8,526 bases of DNA from Ruaniaceae bacterium (GCA_030450655.1 JAKDIE010000042.1:1-8526); one strand, 5' to 3'; counted from the first letter of the stretch, positions 1-6,168 are shown. The notes: generated by a model from the letters alone, not told the origin. Translations and numbers: made by a program.

Positions 1-599
1 GCCTCTGTGTCCGTGGGGATGTCCCTGATGTTGTTGACCATCAGCAGCGCGCAGGCGATGAGCCCGATCCCGATCGCCCCGAGCCACGTGGCGCCGTCCA
101 CGCGCCCGGCCTGCGTATAGGTGGTTCCGAGGGTGGCCATGAGGCCGAAGAACACGAAGACGAACACTTCACCGAGCCCCATGTAGCCGTAGGGCCGCGC
201 GCCGCCGGTGTAGAACCACGCGGCCACCACTGCCAGCGCCCCGAGCGCGAGCAGCCACCACTGCCCAGTCAGTGCCACGAGGGCGAACCCGAGCACCCCC
301 GCGAGCCCGAAGCTCGCGAACGCCGCAGCCTTCACCCGGCGCGGCGAGGTCTTTCCTCCCCCGGTGAGCCGCGGCGGCCCGGTCCGCAAATCGTCCGTGC
401 CGCGCACGCCGTCGGAGTAATCGTTCGCGAAATTGACGCCGATCTGAAGTGCGAGGGCCACCCCACCTGCGAGCAACGCACGCCCTATGGACGCGGATCC
501 CAGCGCGTAAGCGCTCGCCGTGCCCAAGATCACAGGCGCGGCCGCCGCGGGCAACGTGCGGGGGCGTGCACCCTCGATCCAGTCTGAGATTGTGGCCAC
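1..599 (-). CDS. menA: MenA, 1,4-dihydroxy-2-naphthoate polyprenyltransferase (3' end missing)
   Basis: This membrane prenyltransferase of the UbiA family attaches the polyprenyl chain to 1,4-dihydroxy-2-naphthoate, the last-but-one step of menaquinone synthesis. The frame reads without a stop for 199 codons and runs off the left edge, so roughly the last third is absent. Seen: an N-terminal SDWIEGARPRTLPAA segment typical of MenA, the first Asp-rich motif NDYSDGVRGTD (residues 59-69) that binds the Mg-diphosphate, and the second motif NNIRDIPTD (residues 189-197), with several hydrophobic segments between. I chose GTG at 599-597 because the family-like sequence starts directly there; the ATG at 609 is in another frame. 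No clear Shine-Dalgarno precedes it, but a TAGAAT box lies 8 nt upstream, which suggests a leaderless or very short-leader mRNA. It is divergent from the PLDc_N gene. The family is certain; the exact start is less so. Confidence 0.93.
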   Translation of the reverse strand, partial: MATISDWIEGARPRTLPAAAAPVILGTASAYALGSASIGRALLAGGVALALQIGVNFANDYSDGVRGTDDLRTGPPRLTGGGKTSPRRVKAAAFASFGLAGVLGFALVALTGQWWLLALGALAVVAAWFYTGGARPYGYMGLGEVFVFVFFGLMATLGTTYTQAGRVDGATWLGAIGIGLIACALLMVNNIRDIPTDTE

Positions 600-601
600 G
601 A

Positions 602-683
602 GCGCCCATTCTAGCCTCGCGGACCAACCGGGATCACACGGACAGCAAAGGCTAACGGCTGCCACACCATCTAGAATGGGCGC
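602..683. promoter_or_regulatory. Divergent promoter region with a 13-bp inverted repeat carrying two TAGAAT boxes
   Basis: The 13-mer CTAGAATGGGCGC at 671-683 is exactly repeated in inverse orientation at 602-614. In each direction it holds TAGAAT, a good actinobacterial -10 (TANNNT). On the + strand TAGAAT (672-677) is followed by 6 nt and then the ATG at 684, the classical spacing for a leaderless transcript starting at the A of ATG. On the - strand TAGAAT (613-608) is followed by 8 nt and then the menA GTG at 599. I see no convincing -35 boxes. Alternatively the repeat is a binding site for one regulator controlling both genes. Confidence 0.6.
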
Positions 684-1034
684 ATGGCCCGCATCTTGCC
701 TATCGTGCTGCTCCTCGCGCTGATCATATTCGCGCTGGTGGATTGCATCCGCACGCCCAAGTACGAGATGCCTCCTGGCCTGCCGCGCGGAGCGTGGATC
801 GCCCTGATTATTCTGGTGCCCGTTGTTGGCGCCGCTGCGTGGCTCCTGGTCTCGCGTTTCCGTGGGATCGCCCCCGGTGGGGCGCTCCGGCGTCCGAAAG
901 GCCCCACGGCTCCCGACGACGATCCCCAGTTCCTCGCGGACCTCGACTGGCAGGCACGCAAAGCCCACCACGAGCGGATGAAGGCCGAGAAGGAACGCAA
1001 GGCCGCAGAAGAGAGCGACGCCGGCGATTCGTGA
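684..1034 (+). CDS. Small PLDc_N-domain membrane protein
   Basis: A 116-residue protein with two membrane segments (about residues 4-21 and 36-57) and a charged cytoplasmic tail. The first half matches the PLDc_N pattern (Pfam PF13396): a hydrophobic helix ending in LVDCIRTP, a short loop with LPRG, then a second helix followed by a basic stretch. This domain occurs at the N terminus of cardiolipin synthases, but here no HKD catalytic motif follows, so this is the stand-alone form common in actinobacteria, of unknown role. The C-terminal part has DDDPQFLADLDWQ and then a Lys/Glu/Ala-rich region (about residues 88-112) likely to be a helix or coiled coil. No Shine-Dalgarno is seen before the ATG; a TAGAAT box 6 nt upstream suggests leaderless expression. 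Its TGA directly abuts the ccsB stop codon on the other strand. Confidence 0.85.
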   Translation: MARILPIVLLLALIIFALVDCIRTPKYEMPPGLPRGAWIALIILVPVVGAAAWLLVSRFRGIAPGGALRRPKGPTAPDDDPQFLADLDWQARKAHHERMKAEKERKAAEESDAGDS

Positions 1035-1045
1035 CTAGCCGGCGT
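1018..1045. terminator. Hairpin between convergent genes, loop made of both stop codons
   Basis: ACGCCGGC (1018-1025) and GCCGGCGT (1038-1045) form a perfect 8-bp GC-rich stem. The 12-nt loop 1026-1037 contains the PLDc_N TGA (1032-1034) and the ccsB TAG (1037-1035). It stands where two convergent genes meet with no spacer, so it could work as a bidirectional terminator. The tails are only modestly T-rich (TCTCTT reading leftward, TTGGTGTT reading rightward), so efficiency is uncertain. Confidence 0.5.
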
Positions 1046-2003
1046 AGCCGTGCTTGGTGTTGAGAAAGTAATTGACCACGGTCATGTTGGCAACCACCGC
1101 CATGAATCCGATCAGCACGAGGATCGCGGCGCGCCGCCCATCCCACCCGCGCGTGGCACGCGCGTGCAGATACGCCGCGTAGATCACCCAGATCACGAAG
1201 GTCCAGACCTCTTTGGCGTCCCAGCCCCACGGTCGGCTCCACGCCTCGTTCGCCCAGATCGCTCCGGCAACGAGCGTGAACGTCCACAGCACGAAGCCCA
1301 CGGCAGTGAAGCGGTACGAGAGGCGCTCGAGGAAATCGGCGTCAGGCAGATACGAGAGCAACCGGTTCTCGGAGGCCCAGCCGCTGGAGATGGTCAACTG
1401 GAGGAGGGCGAGAATGGCGGCGATCGCCAGCACAGCGATCGCGGCGATCGCCAGCGACACATGGATCACGAGCCAGTAGTGATCGAGGATCGGGGCGAGC
1501 CCTTCCACAGCACGGTAGAAGACCACGACAGCGGCGCCCAGCGCAAGGATCACCGGCAGCACGAGCAGAACGCCGATGAATCGCATCGATTGCTTCCGGT
1601 CAAGCCACAGGTAGATGCCCACCACGACGGCGGAGGCGGTGATCGTGATCTCGTACATGTTCGACCACGGCACGTGCCCTGCCGCGAACCCGCGGGTGAC
1701 CACGCCGATCAGGTGGAAGAAGAATCCCAGCCACAGAGTCGAGGTGGCGATCCCGATGGCCTTACCGCGCGGGATCTCGGGGGAAGCCGGCGCCTCGGGC
1801 GGGGACTCCACGAGCGTATCCCCGCTCTGCGCGGAATCGACCGCGTTCGCCTTCGCGCGGGGCGCACGCTTGATCACCTGGCCGTGCTCGTCACGCAGTG
1901 CCCGCAACGAGGAAACGTCCACCGAGAAGGCGAGCAGCGCCACCACGTAACTGGCCATCGCCGCGTAGATCGTCAGCAGTGAGAGCTGCTCAAGGTTGTT
2001 CAT
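1035..2003 (-). CDS. ccsB: CcsB (ResC/CcsA family), System II cytochrome c heme-ligation subunit
   Basis: This polytopic membrane protein of 322 residues works with ResB as the System II synthase that carries heme to the outer face and joins it to apocytochrome c. The signature is the tryptophan-rich heme-handling motif, here SRPWGWDAKEVWTF (residues 256-269). Candidate conserved heme-ligand or core histidines are at 97 (FFHLIG), 110 (GHVPWSNMYE), 181 (VIHVSLA) and 280 (YLHARA). About eight hydrophobic helices are visible, and a charged, probably cytoplasmic linker of some 45 residues (about 33-80) lies between helix 1 and helix 2. The start is ATG 2003-2001: AAGGAG (2013-2008) sits 4 nt before it and the protein begins with a normal family N terminus. 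Its first 14 bases overlap the end of resB, so it is the last gene of the maturation operon and probably translationally coupled. It ends in the stop-codon hairpin at 1018-1045. Confidence 0.95.
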   Translation of the reverse strand: MNNLEQLSLLTIYAAMASYVVALLAFSVDVSSLRALRDEHGQVIKRAPRAKANAVDSAQSGDTLVESPPEAPASPEIPRGKAIGIATSTLWLGFFFHLIGVVTRGFAAGHVPWSNMYEITITASAVVVGIYLWLDRKQSMRFIGVLLVLPVILALGAAVVVFYRAVEGLAPILDHYWLVIHVSLAIAAIAVLAIAAILALLQLTISSGWASENRLLSYLPDADFLERLSYRFTAVGFVLWTFTLVAGAIWANEAWSRPWGWDAKEVWTFVIWVIYAAYLHARATRGWDGRRAAILVLIGFMAVVANMTVVNYFLNTKHGYAG

Positions 2004-3489
2004 CGGGCTCCTTCCGGCGCACCACACCCGCCAATGCTGTGTCCAAGTCTGCCCCAAGACCCGCATCCGTGCCGCGCGAGAGCCCCGCAGCCTCCACCGC
2101 ACTGCCGCCATCGGGAAGCGGCACGCACTTCACCCAGAGGCGTCGGCGGGGGGTGAAGAGTGACGCCATCATTCCGATGATCGCCGCGCTCGTCACGCCG
2201 AGCAGCCAGCCGAGCGTGGGATCGTGACGCACGTCCACCGAGGCAAACTTCGGCATATCCACGAACGTGATCGAACCGAGCCCGTCCGGCAACTCCACCG
2301 TGTCCCACGGCGCCATGGCGATGAGCAGCGGCTCGCCATCGGGGCCTTCCACCCGCTCCATCGCATCCGTGTTCAGCCGGTAGACGTTTTGGGGCACGCC
2401 GTCGTCGAGCCCCAAATCCCCCGTCCACAATTGCAGCAGCAGGAGCGGGCTCGTCGCGGACGGATGCACGGACATGAGGGTCTCGCCGTCATCCCACGCG
2501 GTGGGCAGCAGTTGCCCGGCGAAACCAAGCTGCACGCCGCTCGTCACATCGGGAACCTTGATCACGCCGTCGGACAGGTAGGTGGTGTCCTGGGGCAGGA
2601 AGGGCACCGCGCCGGCGAAGGCCAGGTTGCCATCGGCGTCCCGCACCTCGATGCGCGGCGCGTAGCCGTTGCCCGAGAGGAACACGGATGTGCCCCCCAT
2701 GCGGATCGGCTGGTTCGGGCGGATTTCCTTGGCCGACGACGACCCATCGGATCCCGTGACCGTCACGTGAGCGGTGAATCCCTCGGGCGCCCCGGAGGCC
2801 GCGAAGAGCGTATCGAGCTGCTCGAGCCGCACGCGGAAGGGATCCAGAGAGGAGGGGGAAACGAGGGCTCCCGGCTCGTAGACGTCGAAGTCCACCACCG
2901 AGTTCGCGAACGATTCGCCCTCCACCACCACCACCTGCGCCGAGTAGCTCACGAGTTGGCCCCAGGCAAAAGTAAGGAGCACCCCGATCAGCGCCACGTG
3001 GAAGAGGATGTTGCCGCTTTCGCGGATGTACCCGCGCTCGGCGGAAAGGCCGTCCTTGGTGACCGCGACCCGATACCAGGGCCGCGCTGCGGCACGCACC
3101 GCCGCGAACACCTCCTCAGGCTCGGAATCGGTGGTGAAGCTGCGCCGCTCCGGGAAGCGCGTGAGGCGCGAGGGCACGCGCGGTGGGGCGGCCCGGAGCG
3201 CCTTCAGGTGCAGCGTGATGCGCGGGATGATGCAGCCGATCAGCGAGATGAACAGCAGCGAGTACACGGCCATGAACCACGGCGAGGAATACACGCTGAA
3301 GAAGCCGAACCGGTCCAGCCACAGCCCGATCGTGGGCGTCTCCGTGAGGATGCGGGTGACCCCGGCCGGATCGTGCGCGCGCTGCGGCACCAGCGAACCG
3401 GGCAGCGCCGCGAGCGCCAGCAACAGCAAGAGCAGCAGCGCCACGCGCATCGAGGTGAGCTGCCGCCACCCCCACCGTAGCCAGACCAT
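1990..3489 (-). CDS. resB: ResB (Ccs1 family), System II cytochrome c biogenesis protein
   Basis: The partner of CcsB in heme delivery and ligation. It has 499 residues. Seen: an N-terminal basic segment and membrane helix (about 14-32), the family pattern GFFSVYSSPWFMAVYSLLFISLIGCIIPR (62-90) forming the second helix, the cytoplasmic RxxxRFPERRSF region (108-118), a third helix preceded by GYIRESGNILFHVALIG (153-169; His164 is a likely heme-related residue), a large extracytoplasmic domain (about 180-420) and a last helix (about 426-445) followed by TPRRR and a soluble tail. This is the ResB topology. I chose ATG 3489-3487: its A is the last base of the ccdA TGA (TGATG), indicating coupling, and the protein then starts as the family does. 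The open frame continues about 660 bases upstream without coding meaning. No strong Shine-Dalgarno is visible. The end overlaps ccsB by 14 nt. Confidence 0.95.
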   Translation of the reverse strand: MVWLRWGWRQLTSMRVALLLLLLLALAALPGSLVPQRAHDPAGVTRILTETPTIGLWLDRFGFFSVYSSPWFMAVYSLLFISLIGCIIPRITLHLKALRAAPPRVPSRLTRFPERRSFTTDSEPEEVFAAVRAAARPWYRVAVTKDGLSAERGYIRESGNILFHVALIGVLLTFAWGQLVSYSAQVVVVEGESFANSVVDFDVYEPGALVSPSSLDPFRVRLEQLDTLFAASGAPEGFTAHVTVTGSDGSSSAKEIRPNQPIRMGGTSVFLSGNGYAPRIEVRDADGNLAFAGAVPFLPQDTTYLSDGVIKVPDVTSGVQLGFAGQLLPTAWDDGETLMSVHPSATSPLLLLQLWTGDLGLDDGVPQNVYRLNTDAMERVEGPDGEPLLIAMAPWDTVELPDGLGSITFVDMPKFASVDVRHDPTLGWLLGVTSAAIIGMMASLFTPRRRLWVKCVPLPDGGSAVEAAGLSRGTDAGLGADLDTALAGVVRRKEPDEQP

Positions 3490-4241
3490 CACAGCACCGT
3501 GGTGGTGGAGCCGATCCACCCTTGCAGGTGCGCGGTCAGCGTGCCCCACAGCCCCGTCACCAGCAACAGCCCGACGACGATGAGGAGCGCTCCTCCCACC
3601 TTCGTGATGGTGGTGCGGTGAGTGGCCAGCCACCCCCACGTGCGTGAGGTGCGCGCGAACACGAGCGCGAGCGCGATGAACGGGGCACCGAGGCCGATGC
3701 AGTACGCGAAGGCCAGGAGCGCGCCACGCGAGGGATCTGCGCCACCAAGCGCGAGCGAGAGCACTGCCGCAAGGGTGGGGCCCATGCACGGGGTCCAGCC
3801 GAGGGCGAAGGTGGCGCCAAGGAGCGGTGCGCCGATCAGCCCGAACCGCGGGGTGGCGTGGAAGCGTGCCTCCTTCTGGAGGAAGGGGACGTAGCCGAGG
3901 AAGGCCAGTCCCATCACGATCACGATCACGCCGGCCACGCGCATGATCACGTCCAGGTATGGCGCGAGCCGCGCGCCGGCCGCGGCGAAGGCGACCCCGA
4001 ACGTCACGAATACCACCGTGAACCCGAGCACGAACAGGATGGATCCGAGTGCCACGCGCCCCACATTGGGCCCGGAGCTCTTCTCGCGGCCGAGCCCAGA
4101 GACCCCGCCGAGGTATCCCACGTACCCGGGAACGAGCGGTAGTACGCACGGCGACGCGAAGGAGACGAGTCCCGCCAGCAGCGCCACGCCGAGCGCCGCA
4201 AGGAGTGGCCCGCTCGTGACGAGGGCTCCGGGATCGCTCAC
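3489..4241 (-). CDS. ccdA: CcdA, transmembrane thiol-disulfide reductant carrier
   Basis: CcdA moves electrons from cytoplasmic thioredoxin through the membrane to extracytoplasmic thiol-disulfide proteins such as ResA, so that apocytochrome cysteines stay reduced. The 250-residue length fits the family. Six hydrophobic helices are visible. The two redox cysteines are present in their usual contexts: FASPCVLPLVPGY (Cys32) and LGWTPCMGP (Cys152), each in a proline-containing turn of its helix. I chose GTG 4241-4239 because it forms a 4-nt GTGA overlap with the stop of the upstream lipoprotein gene and has a GGAGG (4247-4243) nearby, though that spacing is very short. No later in-frame start would keep the first helix. 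Its TGA shares one base with the resB ATG. The position between the ResA-like gene and resB confirms a role in cytochrome c maturation. Confidence 0.95.
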   Translation of the reverse strand: MSDPGALVTSGPLLAALGVALLAGLVSFASPCVLPLVPGYVGYLGGVSGLGREKSSGPNVGRVALGSILFVLGFTVVFVTFGVAFAAAGARLAPYLDVIMRVAGVIVIVMGLAFLGYVPFLQKEARFHATPRFGLIGAPLLGATFALGWTPCMGPTLAAVLSLALGGADPSRGALLAFAYCIGLGAPFIALALVFARTSRTWGWLATHRTTITKVGGALLIVVGLLLVTGLWGTLTAHLQGWIGSTTTVL

Positions 4242-4816
4242 GCCTCCGCCGCCACGTCGTCGATTAGTCCGCGCAGGATCGTGGGGTTCACCTGGCCGAG
4301 GATGCGGGCTGCCACCCGCCCCTCGCCGTCGAGCACCACCGTGGTGGGCATCGCCTGCAGCGGCACCACGCCTTGCATGGCGGCCACGCCCGCGGCGTCC
4401 CGGTCCCAGAGGCTCGGGAACGGCACCTCGAAGGTGCGTTCGAAGGCCTCGGCCGTGCCGGCGTCGTCGCGCGGATTGATGCCGAGCATGTGCACGTCCG
4501 GGTAATCCGCGTAGATCGCGGCGAGATCCGGCGCCTCGGCCCGGCAGGGCGGGCAGCCGGCGTACCAGAAGTTGATGACCACCACGTCCCCGCGCCAATC
4601 GGCCAGATCCACCTCGTCCCCTTGGAAGGTGGTCCCGGCGAGGTCCACGGGCTCGCCCCGATCGGCGATCTCCCAGGCGGTGTAGGAGCCATCCCCCGCC
4701 GTGTATCCGGCGCCGGCGGATTCGACCGTGGGAGGCGTGCAGGCGGCGAGCAACGCGAGCATCGCGATCAGCGCCAGCACCAGCCTGCGCGCGGACGCGC
4801 CGCCACCATTCGTCAT
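4238..4816 (-). CDS. resA: ResA/TlpA-like thiol-disulfide lipoprotein for cytochrome c maturation
   Basis: A predicted extracytoplasmic lipoprotein with a thioredoxin fold, 192 residues. The N terminus has Arg10-Arg11, a hydrophobic core and a lipobox ending LLAAC, with lipidated Cys26. The redox site is NFWYAGCPPCRAEAPDL, with CPPC at 88-91, and the cis-proline loop is QAMPTTVVLD (Pro157). By family knowledge it takes electrons from CcdA and reduces the CXXCH cysteines of apocytochrome c; M. tuberculosis Rv0526 (CcsX) sits in the same place. The start is ATG 4816-4814, because any later start would remove the basic part of the signal peptide. That ATG lies inside the terminal inverted repeat of the element at 4811-4913: the bases just before it form the palindrome CCTGCGCGCAGG (4828-4817), whose CAGG is the only Shine-Dalgarno-like signal and could be hidden in a hairpin. 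The stop overlaps ccdA by 4 nt. Confidence 0.9.
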   Translation of the reverse strand: MTNGGGASARRLVLALIAMLALLAACTPPTVESAGAGYTAGDGSYTAWEIADRGEPVDLAGTTFQGDEVDLADWRGDVVVINFWYAGCPPCRAEAPDLAAIYADYPDVHMLGINPRDDAGTAEAFERTFEVPFPSLWDRDAAGVAAMQGVVPLQAMPTTVVLDGEGRVAARILGQVNPTILRGLIDDVAAEA

Positions 4817-4913
4817 CCTGCGCGCAGGGCGCAGCCCGGAGTCGCAGGATCCAGAATCCAGATCCTCACCGAACCGAGGCGTCCTGGGTCCTGCGACTTC
4901 GCGCAGGATGACG
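4811..4913. mobile_element. MITE/REP-like palindromic element of 103 bp
   Basis: The ends are exact 14-bp inverted repeats: CGTCATCCTGCGCG at 4811-4824 and CGCGCAGGATGACG at 4900-4913. A second inverted pair lies inside (AGTCGCAGGA 4840-4849 against TCCTGCGACT 4889-4898), so the RNA could fold into a long interrupted hairpin. It contains no open frame of its own and no transposase. It sits between the histidine phosphatase gene and the lipoprotein gene, and its left end extends into the first codons of the latter. A related copy lies at the right edge of the window (8478-8508). Whether it is a true MITE or a REP-like repeat cannot be told from two copies. Confidence 0.6.
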
Positions 4914-4972
4914 GGCGTAGGTACGCGCAGGATGACGGGCGTAGGTACGCGCAGGATGACGGGATTGGGCAC
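4901..4972. repeat. Three tandem 24-bp copies of the element's right end
   Basis: A 24-bp unit starting GCGCAGGATGACGGG occurs at 4901-4924 and again, identical, at 4925-4948. A third copy at 4949-4972 has four mismatches, all in its last nine bases. The first copy overlaps the right terminal inverted repeat of the element at 4811-4913, so the array looks like tandem growth of that end. The array does not reach the histidine phosphatase gene, which ends at 4993. Confidence 0.9.
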
Positions 4973-4992
4973 GCCCTGGACGCCGGGGCTGC

Positions 4993-5664
4993 TCATCTGC
5001 CGGCGGTGTGGGCCGCAGAGGTTCCCGGAACCATATCGGCAGCCCGCGAGACGAGGTCCGCGGCAGGCTCCCAGTACGTGAGTGCCACGAGGCGGCGATG
5101 ATCGAACGTGAGCGAGGTGAGGGACGCGAGGGCGCACTCGCGGCGGCGCGGATCGTGCGCGAGCGGCTTGAGATCGAGGAAGCGCCGCAGCGTCCAGATC
5201 GGGAGTTGATGCGAGACGGCGAGGACCTCGCCGCCCTCTGGGATGAGGTCCAGGCAGGAGCGGACCGCTCGGGTCATGCGCCGCTGGATCTGCGAGTAGG
5301 GTTCGCCCCACGACGGCTCGAACGGATTGACGTAACGGTGCCAGTAACGCGGCAACGCCAGCTCGGCGAGCTTGCGATTCACGGCGAATCCTTCGAAGGA
5401 GTTGCCGGCCTCGATCAGGTCCGGGTTCGTCTGGAGCTCCAACCCGAACGCCTCGGCCGAGGGCAGCGCGGACTCCTGGGCGCGTTGCAGCGGGCTTGCC
5501 ACAACAGCGCGAAGATCGTGATCGCCGTCGGCCAGGACCTCGGCAACACGGTGGGCCATCGCGTTCCCGCGTTCGGAGAGCCGGTATCCGGGCATGCGAC
5601 CGTAGAGAATGCCCTCGGGGTTGTGCACCTCGCCGTGGCGCATCACGTGGACGGTCGAATACAT
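4993..5664 (-). CDS. Histidine phosphatase superfamily protein (phosphoglycerate mutase-like)
   Basis: A cytoplasmic protein of 223 residues from the histidine phosphatase branch 1. The catalytic motif is VMRHGEVHNP with Arg9 and the phosphorylated His10. Other expected residues are in ASPLQRAQES (Arg61), an acidic residue near LIEAGNSFEG (Glu85) and the second histidine in LAVSHQLPIW (His152). The substrate is not deducible. The family includes cofactor-dependent phosphoglycerate mutases and many small-molecule phosphatases, and this length and divergence argue against glycolytic GpmA. A homologue (M. tuberculosis Rv0525) keeps the same place beside the cytochrome c maturation genes, so a link to that process is possible but unproven. 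ATG 5664-5662 begins 4 nt after the marR stop, with only a weak GAAAGA upstream, so translation is probably coupled to marR. The 176 bp downstream to the lipoprotein gene contain the repeat element. Confidence 0.9.
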   Translation of the reverse strand: MYSTVHVMRHGEVHNPEGILYGRMPGYRLSERGNAMAHRVAEVLADGDHDLRAVVASPLQRAQESALPSAEAFGLELQTNPDLIEAGNSFEGFAVNRKLAELALPRYWHRYVNPFEPSWGEPYSQIQRRMTRAVRSCLDLIPEGGEVLAVSHQLPIWTLRRFLDLKPLAHDPRRRECALASLTSLTFDHRRLVALTYWEPAADLVSRAADMVPGTSAAHTAGR

Positions 5665-5668
5665 GCCG

Positions 5669-6118
5669 CTAGTCTTTCAGATTCCCGAGCTTCGAGAGGA
5701 CTTTGCCCAGACACTCGACGTCCTCCGGCGTGAGCCGATCGAAGATGTGGCGGCGCACGGACTCGACGTGATGGGGTGCGGCGGCCTCCAGCGCCTCGAA
5801 CCCGGCGTCCGTGAGCCGGCAGAAAACGCCGCGGCCGTCCTGCGCGCAGGAGGATCGCTCCACCAGCCCGCGCCGCTCCATGCGCCCCACGGTGTGCGAG
5901 AGGCGGGAGCGGGAGTTGACCAGTTCGTCCGCCAGCGTGGCCATGCGGATCCGGTGATTCGGCTGCTCGGAGAGCACCACGAGCACCTCGTACTCGTTCA
6001 GGGAGAGATCGTTCTCGGCGAGCAGGTCACGCTCGAGGCCCTCGCGCACCTCCATCGTGGCGCGCAGGTAGTGGCGCCACACGACCTGATCGGACTCTGA
6101 GAGCCAGCGGGTGCCCAT
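5669..6118 (-). CDS. MarR-family transcriptional regulator
   Basis: A 149-residue winged-helix regulator. Seen: an N-terminal dimerisation helix (about 8-35), the helix-turn-helix IRMATLADELVNSRSRLSHTVGRMERRGLVER (57-88), and the wing with the family pattern DGRGVFCRLTDAGFEAL (94-110), then C-terminal dimerisation helices. Cysteines at 91, 100 and 136 could in principle sense oxidants, but Cys in the wing is common in MarR proteins. ATG 6118 is preferred over GTG 6121 because AGGAG (6128-6124) is 5 nt before the ATG and only 2 nt before the GTG. It is read from a promoter at 6189-6162 and is probably autorepressed through the palindrome at 6145-6168. The histidine phosphatase gene follows after 4 nt and is a likely co-regulated target. 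The ligand is unknown. Confidence 0.93.
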   Translation of the reverse strand: MGTRWLSESDQVVWRHYLRATMEVREGLERDLLAENDLSLNEYEVLVVLSEQPNHRIRMATLADELVNSRSRLSHTVGRMERRGLVERSSCAQDGRGVFCRLTDAGFEALEAAAPHHVESVRRHIFDRLTPEDVECLGKVLSKLGNLKD

Positions 6119-6128
6119 CACTTCTCCT

Positions 6129-6168
6129 GTCGAACAGTCAACCCGTACAGTTGATCATTCAACTATAC
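6129..6168. promoter_or_regulatory. Probable MarR operator pair
   Basis: AGTTGA-TCAT-TCAACT (6149-6164) is a perfect inverted repeat, extended by a further GTA/TAC pair to 6145-6168. This size and symmetry are typical for MarR dimers. A weaker copy with the same 4-bp spacing, GTCGA-ACAG-TCAAC (6129-6142, one arm mismatch), lies with its centre 21 bp away, two helical turns, so two dimers could bind the same face of the DNA. The strong site covers the marR -10 box and expected transcription start; the weak one abuts the Shine-Dalgarno. Confidence 0.7.

Noticed and set aside
1416..1455. 15-bp direct repeat GCGGCGATCGCCAGC, 24 bp apart
   Set aside because: It lies in frame in an Ala/Ile-rich membrane helix of CcsB (LAIAAIAVLAIAAI) and is explained by coding bias.
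1050..1982. 310-codon open frame on the + strand opposite ccsB
   Set aside because: Low-complexity Asp/His/Arg-rich translation, fully antisense to CcsB, no family features.
2224..3480. Long open frame (418 codons) on the + strand opposite resB
   Set aside because: It is antisense to a clear ResB protein; the product is Arg/His/Gly-rich without domains, as expected from a GC-rich shadow frame.
3490..4149. In-frame upstream extension of resB to 719 residues
   Set aside because: It overlaps all of ccdA in another frame and is Arg/His-rich without ResB similarity; the TGATG junction marks the real start.
4901..4972. Short CRISPR array
   Set aside because: The 24-bp units are directly adjacent with no spacers, and no cas genes are present.
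4817..5311. In-frame upstream extension of the resA-like gene to 357 residues
   Set aside because: It would translate the repeat element and run antisense-like through the phosphatase gene frame space; the signal peptide with lipobox starts just after 4816.
5669..6118. Redox-sensing (OhrR-type) MarR
   Set aside because: Three cysteines are present, but none is in the N-terminal position typical of OhrR; Cys in the wing is common in the family, so I do not claim a redox sensor.
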